Shown here: in pieces, positions 24,557 through 38,500 of the stretch
Position numbering within the stretch: the stretch's first letter is position 1
How the letters are laid out: each line of letters begins with the position of its first letter
NCBI GenBank assembly: GCA_037179385.1
Contig: CM074193.1
Location: forward strand, 37,288,846 to 37,352,845
DNA length: 64,000 nucleotides
From: Holothuria scabra
Taxonomy: Eukaryota > Echinodermata > Holothuroidea > Aspidochirotida > Holothuriidae
Reading direction: 5' to 3'
The notes under the pieces: generated by a model
What the model saw: the letters and a program-made list of their open reading frames with translations, nothing else
Databases searched by the model: none
Told to the model about the DNA's origin: nothing
Position numbers and translations under genes: made by a program

Positions 24557-26548
24557 ACAACTGTTAATTGAGATTCAAGTATCATGTTACCCCCCCCCCC
24601 CCCCACTGGGCCACGCACCAATCCATCCTATTTTGAGGATAAGCTACCAGTTAATAAAAAAAAGTTATTTTGCAGGGCTTTGTATCCACAGGGACTGGAA
24701 TGCAAGGATAGGGGGGGGGGGTGCTTTCTCCGTCTTCAAAGTGTGCACTCTAAAAATCATCCAGATATCTGATATCGATGTGTACTTTGGCACCATTTAA
24801 AAATGCACTTTGGCGTAAATGCACTTTCTTCGGGGCCAAAGTACATTATTTCCGTCACCACAATATAGTATTTTGTAGGAATATAAAGACGTCAAATTAA
24901 AGAGGCATTGGAATAGAGAAGTCGAAACATAGAATTGTCGAAATATGGAGATATATAGGAATGCAGGGCCATGAAAACAGAGATGTAGGAGGAACTTTGG
25001 GGCGTCGGAACATAGAGACGTCATCGCAAAGGATGTCCTAAAATAAAACCAAACCTGTGCACGTGTCCGCCCCGCCACGACCACTTCTTGTCGCGTCGCG
25101 TCGCCAAGGGGGTAGTTGTGGCTGTGTAATTATATGATTGCATCATTACGTTGGACAGGAGAGAGAGTTTAGACTCAACATGTTGATTGGGTACACGTTT
25201 CCCATCGAGAACCAAGGATGGTTATGCAGCGGGGGGGGGGGGGAGGGAGGGGGTAACCAATTAACACAGTAATCGATTGCATCACCACCATTTAATGTTA
25301 CAACACAGAATTGAATATGTTATCCGTCTGCTAGTCTGCGTAGCGCCTCCGTGACTGCAGTCCCCTTTAGACTGCCCCCTCTCAGATGGTTTTTCGTAGC
25401 GATAAGTCGAAGGGTAAGACTTCGCCCGCTCCGCGAGCTATCCGTTTGCATGCTCTGTTGATATAATCGTAGAATTTGCGTTTGCTTTTAAATTTCGCTT
25501 AACAATTCGTCAAAGCGTTAAAGGCAGTGTGACATGTCAGAAAAAGCCCTAATTTACTTTGCAGTAAAGGAGCAGCTTTCCTCAGGAAAAATCATTCGGC
25601 TTTATATCAGTATCTTTAACGGTTTTTAAGATACATCCCTTCAAAGTTTGAATTTTTCTAAAGCCACGTGTTGCCTTTACCAAACTAATGATGTTTAATA
25701 TTACATATTGACATTCTTTTGTTACCCCTATATTAATTATTCCTATATTACTCATTGGATAGTTGCTGTTTTGGTAATTAATGCTGACGATTTTCAAGGA
25801 CACAATTTAAACTTTGAGAATAACTTAATCCTCAGGACCTACTTCTGTTACAATTGTCCTTGAGATGAAGACTGCAAAAACAAAGGATAACATAACCTTT
25901 ATATTGCATGTCCCTCGTTAGATATTATAAGATTTGGATATTAAGCTTATGTTTATGTATGATTAAGTGCAAAGTCGGAAATGACCCTGTTAAATGGTCC
26001 GATTTTTGACGGATTGTGTTGGGCATTAATTTCCTTGGTTTTTAATACTTTCACATCAAAATTCGAATTTTGTCATTCGCATGTCACACGACCTTTGTGC
26101 ATGTTCTTTTTTCTCTAAATGCCATGGTTTGGATTAAACGGCAAACATAGTCGTAGAATATCGTTTTACTTCAAAACAACAGAAAAATCTCTCAAATTCC
26201 TTCTATTACCCTCCCATGTATCTTCAGGATACTTGCATATTCATTTTTAATTCAAACAGTTACTTCTGGCAAATTTCACAATTCAGAGCAGCAAAATAGC
26301 CAGAAATTTACAAGGAAGTAAACATTTGTTAGTGATATTGGGAAGAGGTCTACCTCCTTCCCTTTGAGAAATTTTTGAACACATGGCTTCGTGTTGGACG
26401 CACTGCACAGTGATCACTGTGGTATACGCGGTGTACACATCGTCATCGAGGAAGCGTGTCGAGTGTGGTCGACTACGTAGATACCCAACATGGCCGCTGC
26501 GGAGTATAATGACGTCATGTGAAAAGCCTCTATAGACTCATTCATGTA
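24557..26548. other. Non-coding DNA containing dispersed repeat R
   Basis: No gene. Poly-C/G runs lie near 24590, 24711 and 25231. Confidence 0.5.
25514..26330 (+). repeat. Dispersed repeat R, long copy
   Basis: Starts near AAAGGCAGTGTGACATGTCA and matches 47181–48075 block by block (TTTTCAAGGACACAATTT, AAAACAAAGGATAACAT, GCATGTCCCTC). A minus-strand copy is at 53130–53645. No long frame is conserved; an old non-autonomous element of about 0.8–0.9 kb, class unknown. Confidence 0.75.
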
Positions 26549-26797
26549 TAGACGAATCCGATTAGCGCTTGTTATTAGTGAGTGTAGGCAGCCATTAGTG
26601 GGGTCCATCAGCCTTTAATCGTCATTTATTGTCTACGTGAATTTGTAATCCTCATATTTAGTGAAGTTGAGAAAATCAAAATACACTTCAGTGTACAACC
26701 ATCCATGGAACAGGTAAGGAATTTAAAGATTAAAGGTGATGGACCCCAGTAAAGGCCGACTAAAATCAGACCATCACAATCTGCCTGGATTCGTCTA
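26549..26797 (+). mobile_element. MITE family D, Tc1/mariner-type, TA target
   Basis: Ends TAGACGAATCC and GGATTCGTCTA are perfect inverted repeats flanked by TA on both sides. It is 249 bp long and non-coding. Clear sister of the 256-bp copy at 52247–52502. Confidence 0.85.
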
Positions 26798-28579
26798 TAC
26801 GACATAGAAATCCTAAGCTTTATTAGCCAGAGCTTAGGATTTTTCTGGTTTTCAAACAAATGACGTCACGGCTGCTTGGCAACTGAGTTGGTGAAGTACG
26901 CGTACATTTCGTCACAATGAAATGTAGACTCTAATTCTTCTACAATCTGCGTGGAATCGCGAGATCACTTCGCGGGCAAACGTGCTCGCATACGGTATGT
27001 TCCTGTGCATGTTTTTTACCAACCAGTGTCGCAAACGTGAATGAGTTTATACTACTCTAATTCAAAATGGGGTAACTGATATATCCCTTTATGGAAAGTG
27101 GTTCCACTTTTCTTTGTTTTCCATTTTCAGAAGGAATTTAGAGTGGTCCTTCAATAAACGAGTAAACTGTGACAAGATGAAATCCTAAAAGAAAACACAA
27201 ATGTCAATTTGATACGTTGATTTTAATTTACCATCTTAAACCTGAGAAATATATATAGATGCATACTTCCATGACCTTACGATAAAACCCGCGGACTGCA
27301 ACTTTACTTGTTTCAGTGGCAGCTTTCGTTACTGAGTACTGTCAAGGCTTGCTGGTAATCCTGGTTGCTGGTAGAAATCGGTGTAAGGTATGGTTGTCAA
27401 CTTTTACTCGAATGAGGAGAGGAGGGGAGGGGAAGCATGGACACTTCCGTCATGTTCAGCTGGTGTATTTCCAAACTGACGCACAAGGCGTGAGCGCATG
27501 ATAGATTGAATTTGGGAAATATAGCTGGTTGATGAGACTATTATCCATCAACCCACAACTTTTATAAATCAACCTTCTCTGTCGATTCCCTATCACCATT
27601 GGTATTATGATAGCACTATCTCTTATGTGAGAACTAAGAATCTAGCACAGTACATTTCCGCCCGCTTTGCGGATTTGTTTTTCTCAGGCGTATATAATGG
27701 CTGCACTCGTTAGCGCGTACTCTCGAAAAAGATGTACCTTTTCAAAACCAGTTCAGGAGGCTTTTTGTGACTGCGGGAGTGCTCACATGATAATATCGTT
27801 TGCGTGCAGACAAAGAATTACACATGCAAAACTTGCTTCCCACCTTAAAGCTGCTGGTTATTAAACACAGACTGTGCGAATTTTGAAATTTCGAGAAAAG
27901 CGGTAAGATAATTATTCTCAAGAAAATTTTTGTTTTTAACTCTAGGGAAATACTGCCTTATTTTACAAAGCGTATTCATATTTGTAACATTTATGTTTAT
28001 AAGTGACAGAGTGATAGGAATGCATGGTACGGTAGCTTCCTTTTCAAGGAGCAATGTTCTCATAGAAATTTGGCCTCAAATCAAAAGTTATTCGTGCTCG
28101 AATTGAGTTATTTACTTCTCAAATTGGGCAATTTGTTGCTAAAATTGAGTTACGGTTTTGCTTAAAATGAGTTAAGTTGTCCATGCTCAAGCAGAATTGA
28201 TAGCCAAAGAAGGTTTCAAAGACTAAAGCCATGCAACAATCATTACTCTAATCAATGCAAACTATTTTTATAAAAATTACAGCTGTTGCTCGGCGTTTTT
28301 ACTTGTGACTGAGTGAAATGGACTCTTTAAATAATTATTATGAATATTTTCAATATCGCAATATTCCTTTTAAAGCTTAACTAAAATTGAACGACCAGTC
28401 GCTCCAAATTTAGTATTATCGCCTATATTAGCTCAATTTTATAAAGTACTACGGCCTGACGTCGATTGTACGCGGTTACTAATGATGGGATGTTTTAGCA
28501 CACTAAAGCTGCGTATGGGGGAAGTTTCAATAAAGGTTTGATTGATCGCTTGTACAAGCCGAGCAAGGGGGGGGGGGGG
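26798..28579. other. Non-coding DNA
   Basis: No gene recognised. Around 28080–28195 a short degenerate tandem built on AAATTGAGTTA is visible. Confidence 0.5.
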
Positions 28580-28587
28580 GTGGTCAA

Positions 28588-31188
28588 TAGGGATGCACCG
28601 GATATCCGGTCCGGCCGGATTATCCGGCCGGATAGTGAAAAAAATATCCGCTTCCGGTTCCGGTCGGATTTTTTTTAAATCCGGCCGGAACCGGATTTTT
28701 CTGTAAACTTGGGTAGCATTATGTACATGAGTTAAAACAAACATGAAAACTGTGCAGTAACTGTCTCAGAATTAATTTAAAGCTCATAGATTATAGCTTA
28801 TCAGTGCATGTTACAGTATATACATTTGAACACCTTTATTTAGCCCTTAAAAATGACTGAACCAAACAGGCAACAAAGTTATATAAGTAACTGATTTCCA
28901 TGTACATGTAACAAATATGACTTCAAATTCCTCCAACTGTGTGAAATAAACTGAATGGATAAAAAGACCTTTCATGCAATTTAAATAAGTCTACTGCAGC
29001 GCACAGTAGTACTGTACAAAATGGATAATCCATATTACAGTTGTACCTGAGCCACATCATTCAAGGCAGTGTTTCAGTTTAATTGCATTGGGTTGTCTAT
29101 AAAATACACACTTGGACACTTCACTTTACTTTTCTTTACTTTTTAACATTACTTGCCCATTAAAGTTGTGTAGTACAAGCAGGAAACGTGTTTCCATCTT
29201 GAATTTCAGAAGACATTACTCATTACAAATGAAAGTTGCCTGTGGGGTCAATATTAATGTTTTCTGTCCCTAATAATTCATCACACACACTTAAGTATAC
29301 ACAAAATGATTAGTGTTCGACCGATCATCTGTTAAGTAATCGACATCTAGCCGATTATTCCATCATCGGTAAATAATCGGCATTGGTAAATTTCTGCCAT
29401 TCAACCGATCATTGCCACCGATTATTCGCAAACTGGAAAAAAGGGCTAAATATACTTGAAAAAGGGCTCTTAGTTTCGTTAAAATCCCCGTAAATACTCA
29501 ATCCATTAACTTCCCGCCAAAACGAGATGCATTGATGATCACAAACGTATAAATTTAACCCCTGCCATGGGAATGATTGTTTGATATTTTCCGCTATAAT
29601 CGTTTGTTTTACCTGAAATTAGATTTAGAATTGCATTCAAGGTGTATTCCTTGCTGTCTCTCAGAAAGCGCTGCATAAGTTGTTGTACAAACTGTTCTGC
29701 ACGATACATATAGAACAGACTGGCTTATATAGCCAGCTAGCAAAGCCGGGCGAGTTCCATGCTAAATTCACACAGAAACGGCACCACAAATATCTGCCTA
29801 TGTGGATTATGTGGGGATCTGACTTTCTTGCATTTCAGTTGCAGATTCTTTTTAAACAAGACATAAGTTTTAGAAGAGAACTGCTAAAAATATACAGGGA
29901 TATTTATATCTGAAAGGAACCATAAGATAACATTAATCAGGTGCAATTGTTTTGCTGCCCAGAACTGCTAAGATTATTATGATTGCTTTACATGGGGTTG
30001 TTTAAGACGGGAGCTCGAGAGTAGCTACAGTACATTAAAGCAACTACAATCCAGTACAGTAAAAGAATGGAAATGTCCCGACATGATTGGAGGATGAAAA
30101 CTAGACAGAGCATGATGTTGGCCTTGGAAGTAAATTATCAAAGGGCATATGACATCGACTGCAAACAATTCTATTGTATTAACAGTTGATTTGTATCTTC
30201 ACTTTTGAATTGAAAATATTACCCCTACAAAAATGATACCCCGTTCGTGAAACGAACTGAACAATTCCCAATATTTTCTATCCTAAACTGGTTGTGGTAT
30301 ACACGATGTGCACAAAGCAAGGGGCGCATACTATAGAGACAAACATGTGATTTCCCTCTTTCTAATAATCGGTAATCGGCATCGGGCCGATTGTTTAATT
30401 AATTAATCGGTAATTGAGTATTACCGATTATAGCATAATCGGTAGACCACTAAATATGTTATCAAACATGTAATACGTAATGTCAGAATGTGTGATATGC
30501 AGTATCTCTGCAAAAAAATTATTAATGATAAATGTGCTTCAGTTTTTTGATATCATGGCATGTTTAAATACTAGAAATGGTGTATAAAACTATGGTGCTG
30601 TGCATAGTTTAAAACCTTAACCCTTGAGTCTTTTTACAGTACATATGAGCTTTCCATTCAGTAATCACTATCCAAGGACTCTCTTTGCCAAGTATTACTG
30701 GTCTACATAATTTGTACATTTTTTGAACATGTGTGATGTGCTGTAGTTCAAAAAGAACAAACTGATATGCAAAACAACTTTCAAGACTCCCTCAGGAGTT
30801 TTCTCTACAAATACTCTTTTAAGGAGGGAAAATACAAAGAGCTCTTACTTGCCCTGCTTTGCAACAGTTTTGCTGTACTTCTGCAGGAACAGTTGTTCAT
30901 GCCTTTTTTCTATTATATTGCATTTTTGGGTTAAAAAATTTAGTTAAATACACTTGTACAACACTTGAAGACAAATTTATAGACATTTCCCATTAGTCCT
31001 TCACAAACATTACGTCACAAAGCAGTAAACTCCTATCCCAGAGTTTCTCTGCTTTTCTGGATTTCACATTATTCATCTGCATTGCAAAAATCCGGTTCCG
31101 GCCGGAAAAAATCCGGCCGGATTTCAAGTTGGTTCCGGCAAAATCCGGTTCCGGCCGGATCCAAAATTTTGGTTCCGGTGCATCCCTA
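28588..31188. mobile_element. hAT-superfamily element (non-autonomous), perfect 8-bp TSD
   Basis: Terminal inverted repeats TAGGGATGCACCGGA are flanked by the perfect 8-bp duplication GTGGTCAA (28580–28587 and 31189–31196). Subterminal clusters of CCGGCCGGAT follow at both ends, as expected for transposase binding arrays. The 2.6-kb body has no recognisable transposase, so it is non-autonomous or gutted. A second hAT-like element is nested at 29311–30452. Confidence 0.9.
29311..30452. mobile_element. Nested older hAT-like element
   Basis: Ends TAGTGTTCGACCGAT and ATCGGTAGACCACTA are imperfect inverted repeats with ATCGG/CCGAT-rich subterminal blocks. Flanking 8-mers AAAATGAT and AATATGTT agree at 6 of 8 positions, consistent with a decayed hAT target duplication. 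It is 1142 bp and lacks a transposase. The largest inner frame (29680–29913) has no recognisable similarity. Confidence 0.75.
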
Positions 31189-31196
31189 GTGGTCAA

Positions 31197-32157
31197 GGGA
31201 GGGATGTCTCGCTTCTTTGTGGTATACTTACACACGCCAAAGTGTGGACAAGATGAACAAGAGCGTCGAGCACCCCCACCTACAATAATGGAAAAAACTG
31301 TTGGGACACTTCGCCATAATACGTGTAAATCTCAATTAGTAGGCTAACATGAAACCTCCGCTCCACTCCAAATGCTGGGTCTTACAGAGTGGCTCTGTGC
31401 CGTGAACAGCATTACAGTGGTCACCATTGGAAGGGGGAATGGGGTGTCCCAAAGAGTTTTGTCCAAGATTGTAGATCCGTCAATGAAACAGGAAAAACTC
31501 ACATGGAAAAATAAATATAGGCCAATAGGGATATAGACTTCATGATTTATCAGGTTCTTTTCATATGACGTCTAAAATTTATAAGAGGGGTTGTTGAAGT
31601 ACATGTAACTATATAATAGACCAAACTCAAGACGCTTGCTCAACAATCGTGTACACGCCGAACTCGTATGATTCCACGGTGAGTACTGACGTGTAGTGCA
31701 TTCAGCACTTAACCATACACTTGGCCGCTTGTCATCCAGGCATGGTGGATTTGTGACGTAATTGCAAAGCCTGCATACTTGTTTTTACTATGTGACTGAT
31801 TTCTTTTAATGTAAAACAAATGAATGCATGAATACGACGAGTAAATAATGTGTAACCTACATGCACTGAAATCAGTGAGCAAATTTCAAAATCGGTTCTT
31901 CTGTTTGAGAACGAACTTCGTTGTCGGTAGCCTTTGGCAAAAGTGCTACAATCTTCATCATTTCATGCATCCTACCGCTAAAAAATCGTCTTTTTCAATT
32001 TGACAAGATCTATTGCAGCCTAAGAAAGGTATAAAAAATAACCGGGTTAGTATACATATGTACTTATTTTACACTAATTGCTGGTATGCACCAGTGGGTA
32101 CATCCTCGTAATTTTACAGACTGAATTCTCACAGTTCCATTCTTCTTACGTACTTAA
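31197..32157. other. Non-coding DNA
   Basis: Nothing recognised. Confidence 0.45.
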
Positions 32158-32335
32158 GACCACGTGTTTGGTCTAACGATAAGAGCACCGACCTCTCACT
32201 CGGAATGAACGGGTTCTATTCCCCAAGTCGAGTCATACACCAAAGACTAAAAATGGAACCTACTTCCATTGTACGTAATGCCCCGCATAAGCAATGGAAT
32301 AGGGAAACAAGCCAGTGAGACACAACTTGAAATCA
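32158..32335 (+). mobile_element. tRNA-headed SINE (family S), head and central body
   Basis: The head carries a Glu-tRNA-like D-arm segment (TGGTCTAACGATAAGAGC) and a B box (GGGTTCTATTCC), the internal polymerase III promoter layout. The body follows with GCATAAGCAATGGAATAGGG and CCAGTGAGACACAACTTG. The tRNA-like part is diverged and lacks a clean acceptor stem, so it is a SINE head, not a tRNA gene. The 3' part is missing. Confidence 0.75.
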
Positions 32336-34632
32336 AAACTAAAGTAATGTTTGTTTCAGTCCCGAAAGGGTATTCTGTTTGCCTGATTTGATAAATATTT
32401 GAAGTTATGAAAGCGAAGAATAGTTGAGTGTGGCTTTTTTGTGGGACGCTACTGAGAAAACAGCAGGTTACTGCTTCCGAGTACAACAAAAACTTTTCAC
32501 CTGAGACAACTGTCTGTGAAAATAATGTCTAAATCTCCATGAAGCTTTTCTCTACGACACCTGACAAACAACTCTGAAGCAATATCTTTTTTTGTGACTG
32601 CTCCCCACCAAGCTGATCTCTGTGTTAGTTGAGAATGTAACTGTGATTGTGTGTGGCACTTCTATTAAAAGCAGCAATGCACAGTAAGAAGCTGTCTATA
32701 AAATTGACCATGAAATAGAGTCTATAAACTTTTAGCACTGGCAACTAGAGACCTTTGCAATAAAAAAAGAATGCATGTGTCTACGAAAAATAATGTAAAC
32801 TCTAGAAAGCTTTTCTCTACGACATATAACAAACAACACTGAAGCAATACATCCCATTTGTGACAAATTCTCTACAAAGCTTACTCTGTATGTCTGTGTT
32901 AGTTGAAACTGTGAATGTGTGTCACACCTGTTTAAAAAAACAATATCAGGAAGGGGTTGTCTGTTATATTAATTTTTATGCATGAAATCAACTGTATAAG
33001 TTTTAGCATGCACATACAAAAAAGACCTTTACAGTAAAGGGATAACGTCTATAGTACCCCGTTTAAATAGGCTCCTTGTCAATAGTCCCCCATGCCATTG
33101 GTCTCCCGTGTCGTTAGTCCCTTAAATCTAACCCTAACCCGGGGAACTGATGAGACAGGGTACCAATGAGACGGGGGTACCAATGAGACGGTGGGGGGGG
33201 GGCAATGAGATGGGGGACTAATTACGCTTAGGCCTAATGGGGGACCAATGAGGCGGGAGACTATAGAGCGGACCCTGTACTAGGCCTAAGTTACATAGCC
33301 TACTAACTAATGTTTGGCCAAACTGTTCAGTATTTCTATTTAGGCCTAGGCTGGTATGCTATAGCCTACTAATTGTACAGTTCAAGCTTCTTCAGTCAAC
33401 TCTAAATAAGGCTAGTATAGACCTAGGCTAGGCCGAGGCCCACTGTAAATAGGCTAATGGAAGTATACGTTTTTATCTTTTACGCTAGGCTTCAAATATA
33501 ATAATATGAGTCAAAACATGTAGAGTTAGTTCACTGGATATTTTAAAACGTTATAAAACACACTTTCTAATTCTTAAAATTACATGTGCCTAACATTACG
33601 ATACCTACTGTAGGCTACATGGAAAGCGTTAGGCTGTGCCAACTTACTATACCCCGAAAGTTACGACTCATACACTACTGCATAGTCCACGCTAGGCGTG
33701 AGAGTTCTTGGAAGACAGAATATCACATTCAGTTTCCACACAGGTTGAATTTGATATGTGATTACAAAATAACAAAAATGTGGAAGCTATTTAGGTGTTT
33801 CGAAAATGTAGGGTCCGCAATATGAATTCACAAAGCATTAATATTTATGTTATAAACTTGGTTGCTTTGTTGTCCTAGTGTTGTGAATTAACGAGCGTCT
33901 CTTTTTAGCTGTGAAATTCTTCCCCCACACAACAAAATACATGTCACAAATCTTCATTTGTGGGCTCTTCGACTATACATAAGGTAAAGTATTTTCAATA
34001 TAATGTGAAAATTCTAAATTCGGCCGTAAAATGTAAGATGTCCAAGCATGTTTAAAATGATGTTGAAGGAGATTACTAATATAAGTACGGAATTATTGGT
34101 TTTGTCATCTGAATGTGTCACAATGACATCACGGATTTCCCATTGTACAATTTATCGGTAGATAAATTGTATTTCGTCAAATATTAGTATGCCATGTTCC
34201 TAAATATTTTTGAGATGCCGCAGATTTTAAACAGAAATTTTTTCTTCCTTTGGAGGAATTTTCAAATTCGATCTCTGGCAAATCTTTTCAACTACTGTAA
34301 TTGTTGCATGTCCAAACTCTTTCTACGTTTTATATTTTACGTTTTGCATTCTCTCCTATAAAATTATTTTATTTACTATTATTTTTTATATTTTATCTTT
34401 GTCTTGTATTCGCGCTGTAACCTTAAACTAGGGAACAAGAGAGTCAGGGACAAAGCAACTTGATGCTGACTGGGTTGCCCTGTTAAAATTTTGAATTGAA
34501 TATAAAAATAATAATTATTTCTTCCCCAAAATTAACAATAAATTTCTCAAGTGCTCCTGACATCGTATAGTCAATGAAACATGAAAATTATTAAATTCGT
34601 TTCATATTAAGTAGCCGGTAAGGGGTGGAGCA
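32336..34632. other. Non-coding DNA with a short G-rich palindromic repeat
   Basis: No gene. At about 33045–33275, blocks such as GGTACCAATGAGACGGGGG recur and are inverted relative to CCCCCATGCCATTGGTCTCC, suggesting a small foldback. Two similar segments near 32490–32680 and 32760–32960 (AAGCTTTTCTCTACGACA, then AACTCTGAAGCAATA / AACACTGAAGCAATA) are a diverged direct duplication. Confidence 0.5.
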
Positions 34633-34815
34633 CCATAGCAATGGCGTAGCCACGGGGGTGGTTTGGGGGTTGAAACCACTCCCCATGACCCAACCTTGCA
34701 ATGCAAAAACACCTGAAATAGCGGGGTTTTTTCAGTTGTTTCCCCTTAGAGTTTTCCGTCATGTCGTGCCCCCCAACCCCCCTGCCCCATATGACACAAT
34801 CCTGGCTACGCTACA
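34633..34815. mobile_element. 183-bp hAT-type MITE with 8-bp TSD
   Basis: GTGGAGCA occurs at 34625–34632 and 34816–34823. Just inside are GCGTAGCCA on the left and TGGCTACGC on the right, inverted. An 8-bp duplication with GCGTAGCCA-type ends fits non-autonomous hAT elements. Confidence 0.65.
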
Positions 34816-35095
34816 GTGGAGCAATGGATTTACGTTCATCGGGCTATTCCAAAAAGGTTAAGGGGCTCAAACATTCAGGGACACAGCATGACTTTGAGTT
34901 TTATGATTCTTTTCACAATAATAATCACGCATACAAGGACGAATCACAGAGTACCGTAGTGCAAGCAAAATATGGAGTAAAAAGAAAAGTGGTTAAAAAC
35001 CCTTGTTAGGATTTTGAAGAACACAATCCCATGAAGTCACGATGCCAAAATTCCCCAAAACTCCCTGGATTGGGAATCTACTAGCCCCGATACTT

Positions 35096-35225
35096 ACCTC
35101 CTATTTACCTATGTAATCCCCACTTACCCGCAACTAAACTCTGGTAAACTAATAGCACGGTAGCCAGGGAGGACGCTCTCCGAGAGGAGGCCGGCCTCCC
35201 AAGTCCTCTTCCGCTTGCCACCAGA
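35096..35225. repeat. DIRS inverted terminal repeat, 3' side (window left)
   Basis: Inverted match to 46421–46539, with identical blocks such as CCTATTTACCTATGTAATCC and GAGGAGGCCGGCCTCCCAAG. It has about 12 extra bases near 35169. The outermost 45 bp (35051–35095) are unique to this end, as usual in DIRS elements. Confidence 0.9.
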
Positions 35226-35500
35226 CCCCGCACTTGGGCCTTGGTGGAGTAAAACCCCCTGAGGAGAGATACAAAGTAATGGTTAGGAAAGTAGATAAGA
35301 ATAACTCATTCTCACCTCACCAACCCGTCATCCTCGAACGGCCACGTCGTAGTTCTGAGGTACCATCATTGGTAAAAGGCATAGCCGGAACTTCTCAAAG
35401 GTCGAAGATGGTCTATGATAAGGTTGACCCATGAAGGTGAATGTCTTGAATCATCGTGGTTGTGAGAAAGGGAGTTACAACTCCGAATGTCACTAATAGA

Positions 35501-38500
35501 CAGGGCTGTAGGACTCGAGTCCGGACTCGAGGTCGAGTCCGGACTTAAGTCCACTTTTTTTGGACTCGGACTTGGACTTGGACTCGGGGTCTCTGGACTT
35601 GGACTTGGACTCGGACTTGGACTGTCTGGACTTGGACTTTGGCTTGGACTCGAAGTCGAGTCCTTCAAGTCCGGCAGCCAATTTTTCAGATTCTTAATTT
35701 CTTTATAATTTCATGATCGATCCACCAAAAACTCCAGCACTCAACATATACTTGGGCTTTATTATCCTTAATACAGTATACAGGACTATATTGGCCTGCA
35801 TATCTTTATGTAACTTGATCATTTTCAAGTGTCACATGCCAGTTGTTGACATGATTCGCATGAAGTTTGTTTCTTGCATAATATTATGTAAACAGTGTTT
35901 AACATAAAACAGCTGCAACATGGTACTCTTCTTTCAGTGCCATGCTCTGGGGAAGAACCCTAAAATTTTCCTTGCCCCTCAAAAATTAGACAAATGCCAT
36001 AAACATGCTAGGGAAGGCATGTGAGACTCCTAAAAATAGTTAAATTAGCAACAGTGAACATGGTCTGGCTGTGCCTTGCGCCTTGCAGCATTGTCAGTAA
36101 ATCTTTTGAAATCCTTTTCTTTGTTGTTATGGATTCCAAAGATGGGCCTGTATACTTTTTGCATCCTGTTTCTTTTTTTTTTTTTCAAACAAATTTTACA
36201 AAAAGTTTGCATGGGTTTCACAGCTGCTCATCTAGCTGCTACTTCTACAAAGGGAATTATTGCCTTTGTTAATTATTTTGGGATACTGTAAGATAGGTCT
36301 ATAAATAACATGTTGATTAACAATATGTAAGTCAGGTAAATACACAACATTAAAGCTTAAATTTTACAACATATAAGGCAAGAGCAGTCACCCCAACTTG
36401 AAGTAGTGTATACTGTCCTGTTTCAAGAGATGGCTCTTTGGAGTTATATGTGACAATACTTTTTGTACTCAAATGTGAAATTTAGTAAGTGTAACTGCTT
36501 AGTTTAACTTGAGTATGCAATATGGAGCGGGTCCTAAAATGTTGTAAAAGATGCTTTGAAGAGCAATAAGGGGATTATTGTGACATTTAAGCTGTTGCTT
36601 CAAAATAATATTTGCGGCAACTGCGCTTGCTCTTTACATTGTTTACCATAACAGTTTGATGAGGGTTTATAATCATGGGGTGATGCATTATGTGGGGTCA
36701 TGGAGTGGCAGATCGAGTGGTCAGGTGGTCTAGCTGTTCCAGAGCTGCTGTGTACCAATACTGTGTTGCACATGCATGTGCATATTCACATGGAGTCCTT
36801 GGTCCTCCTGCTCAATGTTTGTGAGTTTTTCTACGGTAGTCCGGCTTTCCGCCTCCTAGTACTTGGGAATTAACAGACTTGCTAGTTGCGCACTGGACTG
36901 AAGCACCTTTGGGTGGACCAGTTAACTAGGCAACTTTGGGCTTTTGCATCATTTGGGGATCAACAAGAAGAGTTTGTAGCTAAAGGCCTAGGCCTACAGG
37001 ATGGTGATTGTCAATGTCACAAAATTAACCATCAAACTTCAAAGACATTCTTCACATACATCTAACCCATTTCAAACAAATGTTAGACCTGCATGATCTG
37101 AATTAGTAATGGTAACCTTCCTGGGCCTTTTTGCATCACACAGTTACAATGCTTCTTAGATGCAGGTCACGGTATAGGGGGCACAACCAAAAAAGATTTA
37201 ATTACTGTGGTAGGTATAGCAATTACATTTATGCCCCAGAGAGTTTGTACAGGTGGAACTAACGTTAGTTCTGCGAGAAAATTGTGTGAGATCTATTGAC
37301 AAGGCTGCCAAACAATTTACACTGTATTTTTAACATACCTTATAATTGACCTGGAAGTTATGCATATTCGACTATGGCCAAGTTGCCTTTGTGGCTTTGT
37401 TCATTGTCTATTTATTTGGTTAAGTTCTAATGAGACCATCATACCTTCTAGAGCCACTAAAACTATTGAACCGGCTGCCAAACCAACGCAATTGTACATA
37501 GGCCTACTATGTTATTTCAGTATCTAAATTACTACGTCATTACGTACATAGGCCTATTCGAATTCCTGCCTAGCCTGTTGACAAGTTGTATGGTTTTCAT
37601 CATCATACCTCCCCCCACCTTGCTGGAACAATTGCTCCACCTCATGCTTCCCATGGACTAGAAACGGCACATACACAGCCAGGTAAAAAATCTAATAATA
37701 ATAAAAATAATCTAGCAAGTAACAGTTAATATGGTGGCCGGTAAAGTTACCTAAATAACTTGTCAGGCCATCTGCGAGTCGGATCATTTACAGGTTGTAT
37801 GTCAATACTGTACAATGCTTTGAACAGTATAATGTACAGTACGGTATGACAATGTTGTTTTGTTGTTGGTCCTAACAAGTAACATATGTGCAACTTTCAT
37901 TAGCCTCTGTATATATATGTGTGCTGTACTACATGATATTCATAAAGACAAATGGGCAATATGGCAGCTGGTTTTGCATGCATATATGGCATTGTCCAGA
38001 GATAGCTTTGTGGGCTTTATGCTAGTAGAGCAGCTACTAAGGGATTGTCCATACAACCAGACGTCTGCAGTATAAACAGGCTCGACTTGAACCAATAGGT
38101 TGGAAACTGGGCCGTAAAACTCTGTCTGACTAACTAACAAACTAACTATAGACAGGCCATATAATTAAAGCCCAGCTGATGCCCTCTGTTATTTAAAAAT
38201 ATTTGATGTGCCCTCCCAAAATTGGTTTCAGGTTGCTTTCAGCACTGAGTGCATTCCCACTGTTAGGAACCCTTCATGCAATTCCTGCATAATCACCAAT
38301 AGCCTTTATATTGTACCATATTCTCAAACAGCTTGTCCTCATATTGAAAAGTTTTGTACAAAAACGATCATTTGCTCATTTTAAACCCAAATTTCTAAAT
38401 TGTTCTAATTAAGGTAGGCTTAATCAGTTATGTTTCAAAATGACATGTCTAGGTGAAAGTAGTCCATGAAACACCGATTTTTATTCAAAATACATGATTT

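Noticed and set aside
27667..27864. 65-residue open frame with several Cys
   Set aside because: No recognisable motif, splice context or second supporting exon; length is within chance.
32158..32230. Possible tRNA gene
   Set aside because: No clean acceptor stem or cloverleaf, and it is joined to the SINE body; treated as a SINE head.
35366..35708. Ser/Pro- and Leu/Gly-repeat open frames
   Set aside because: Translation of the hAT subterminal hexamer array; the same applies to 39423–39683.
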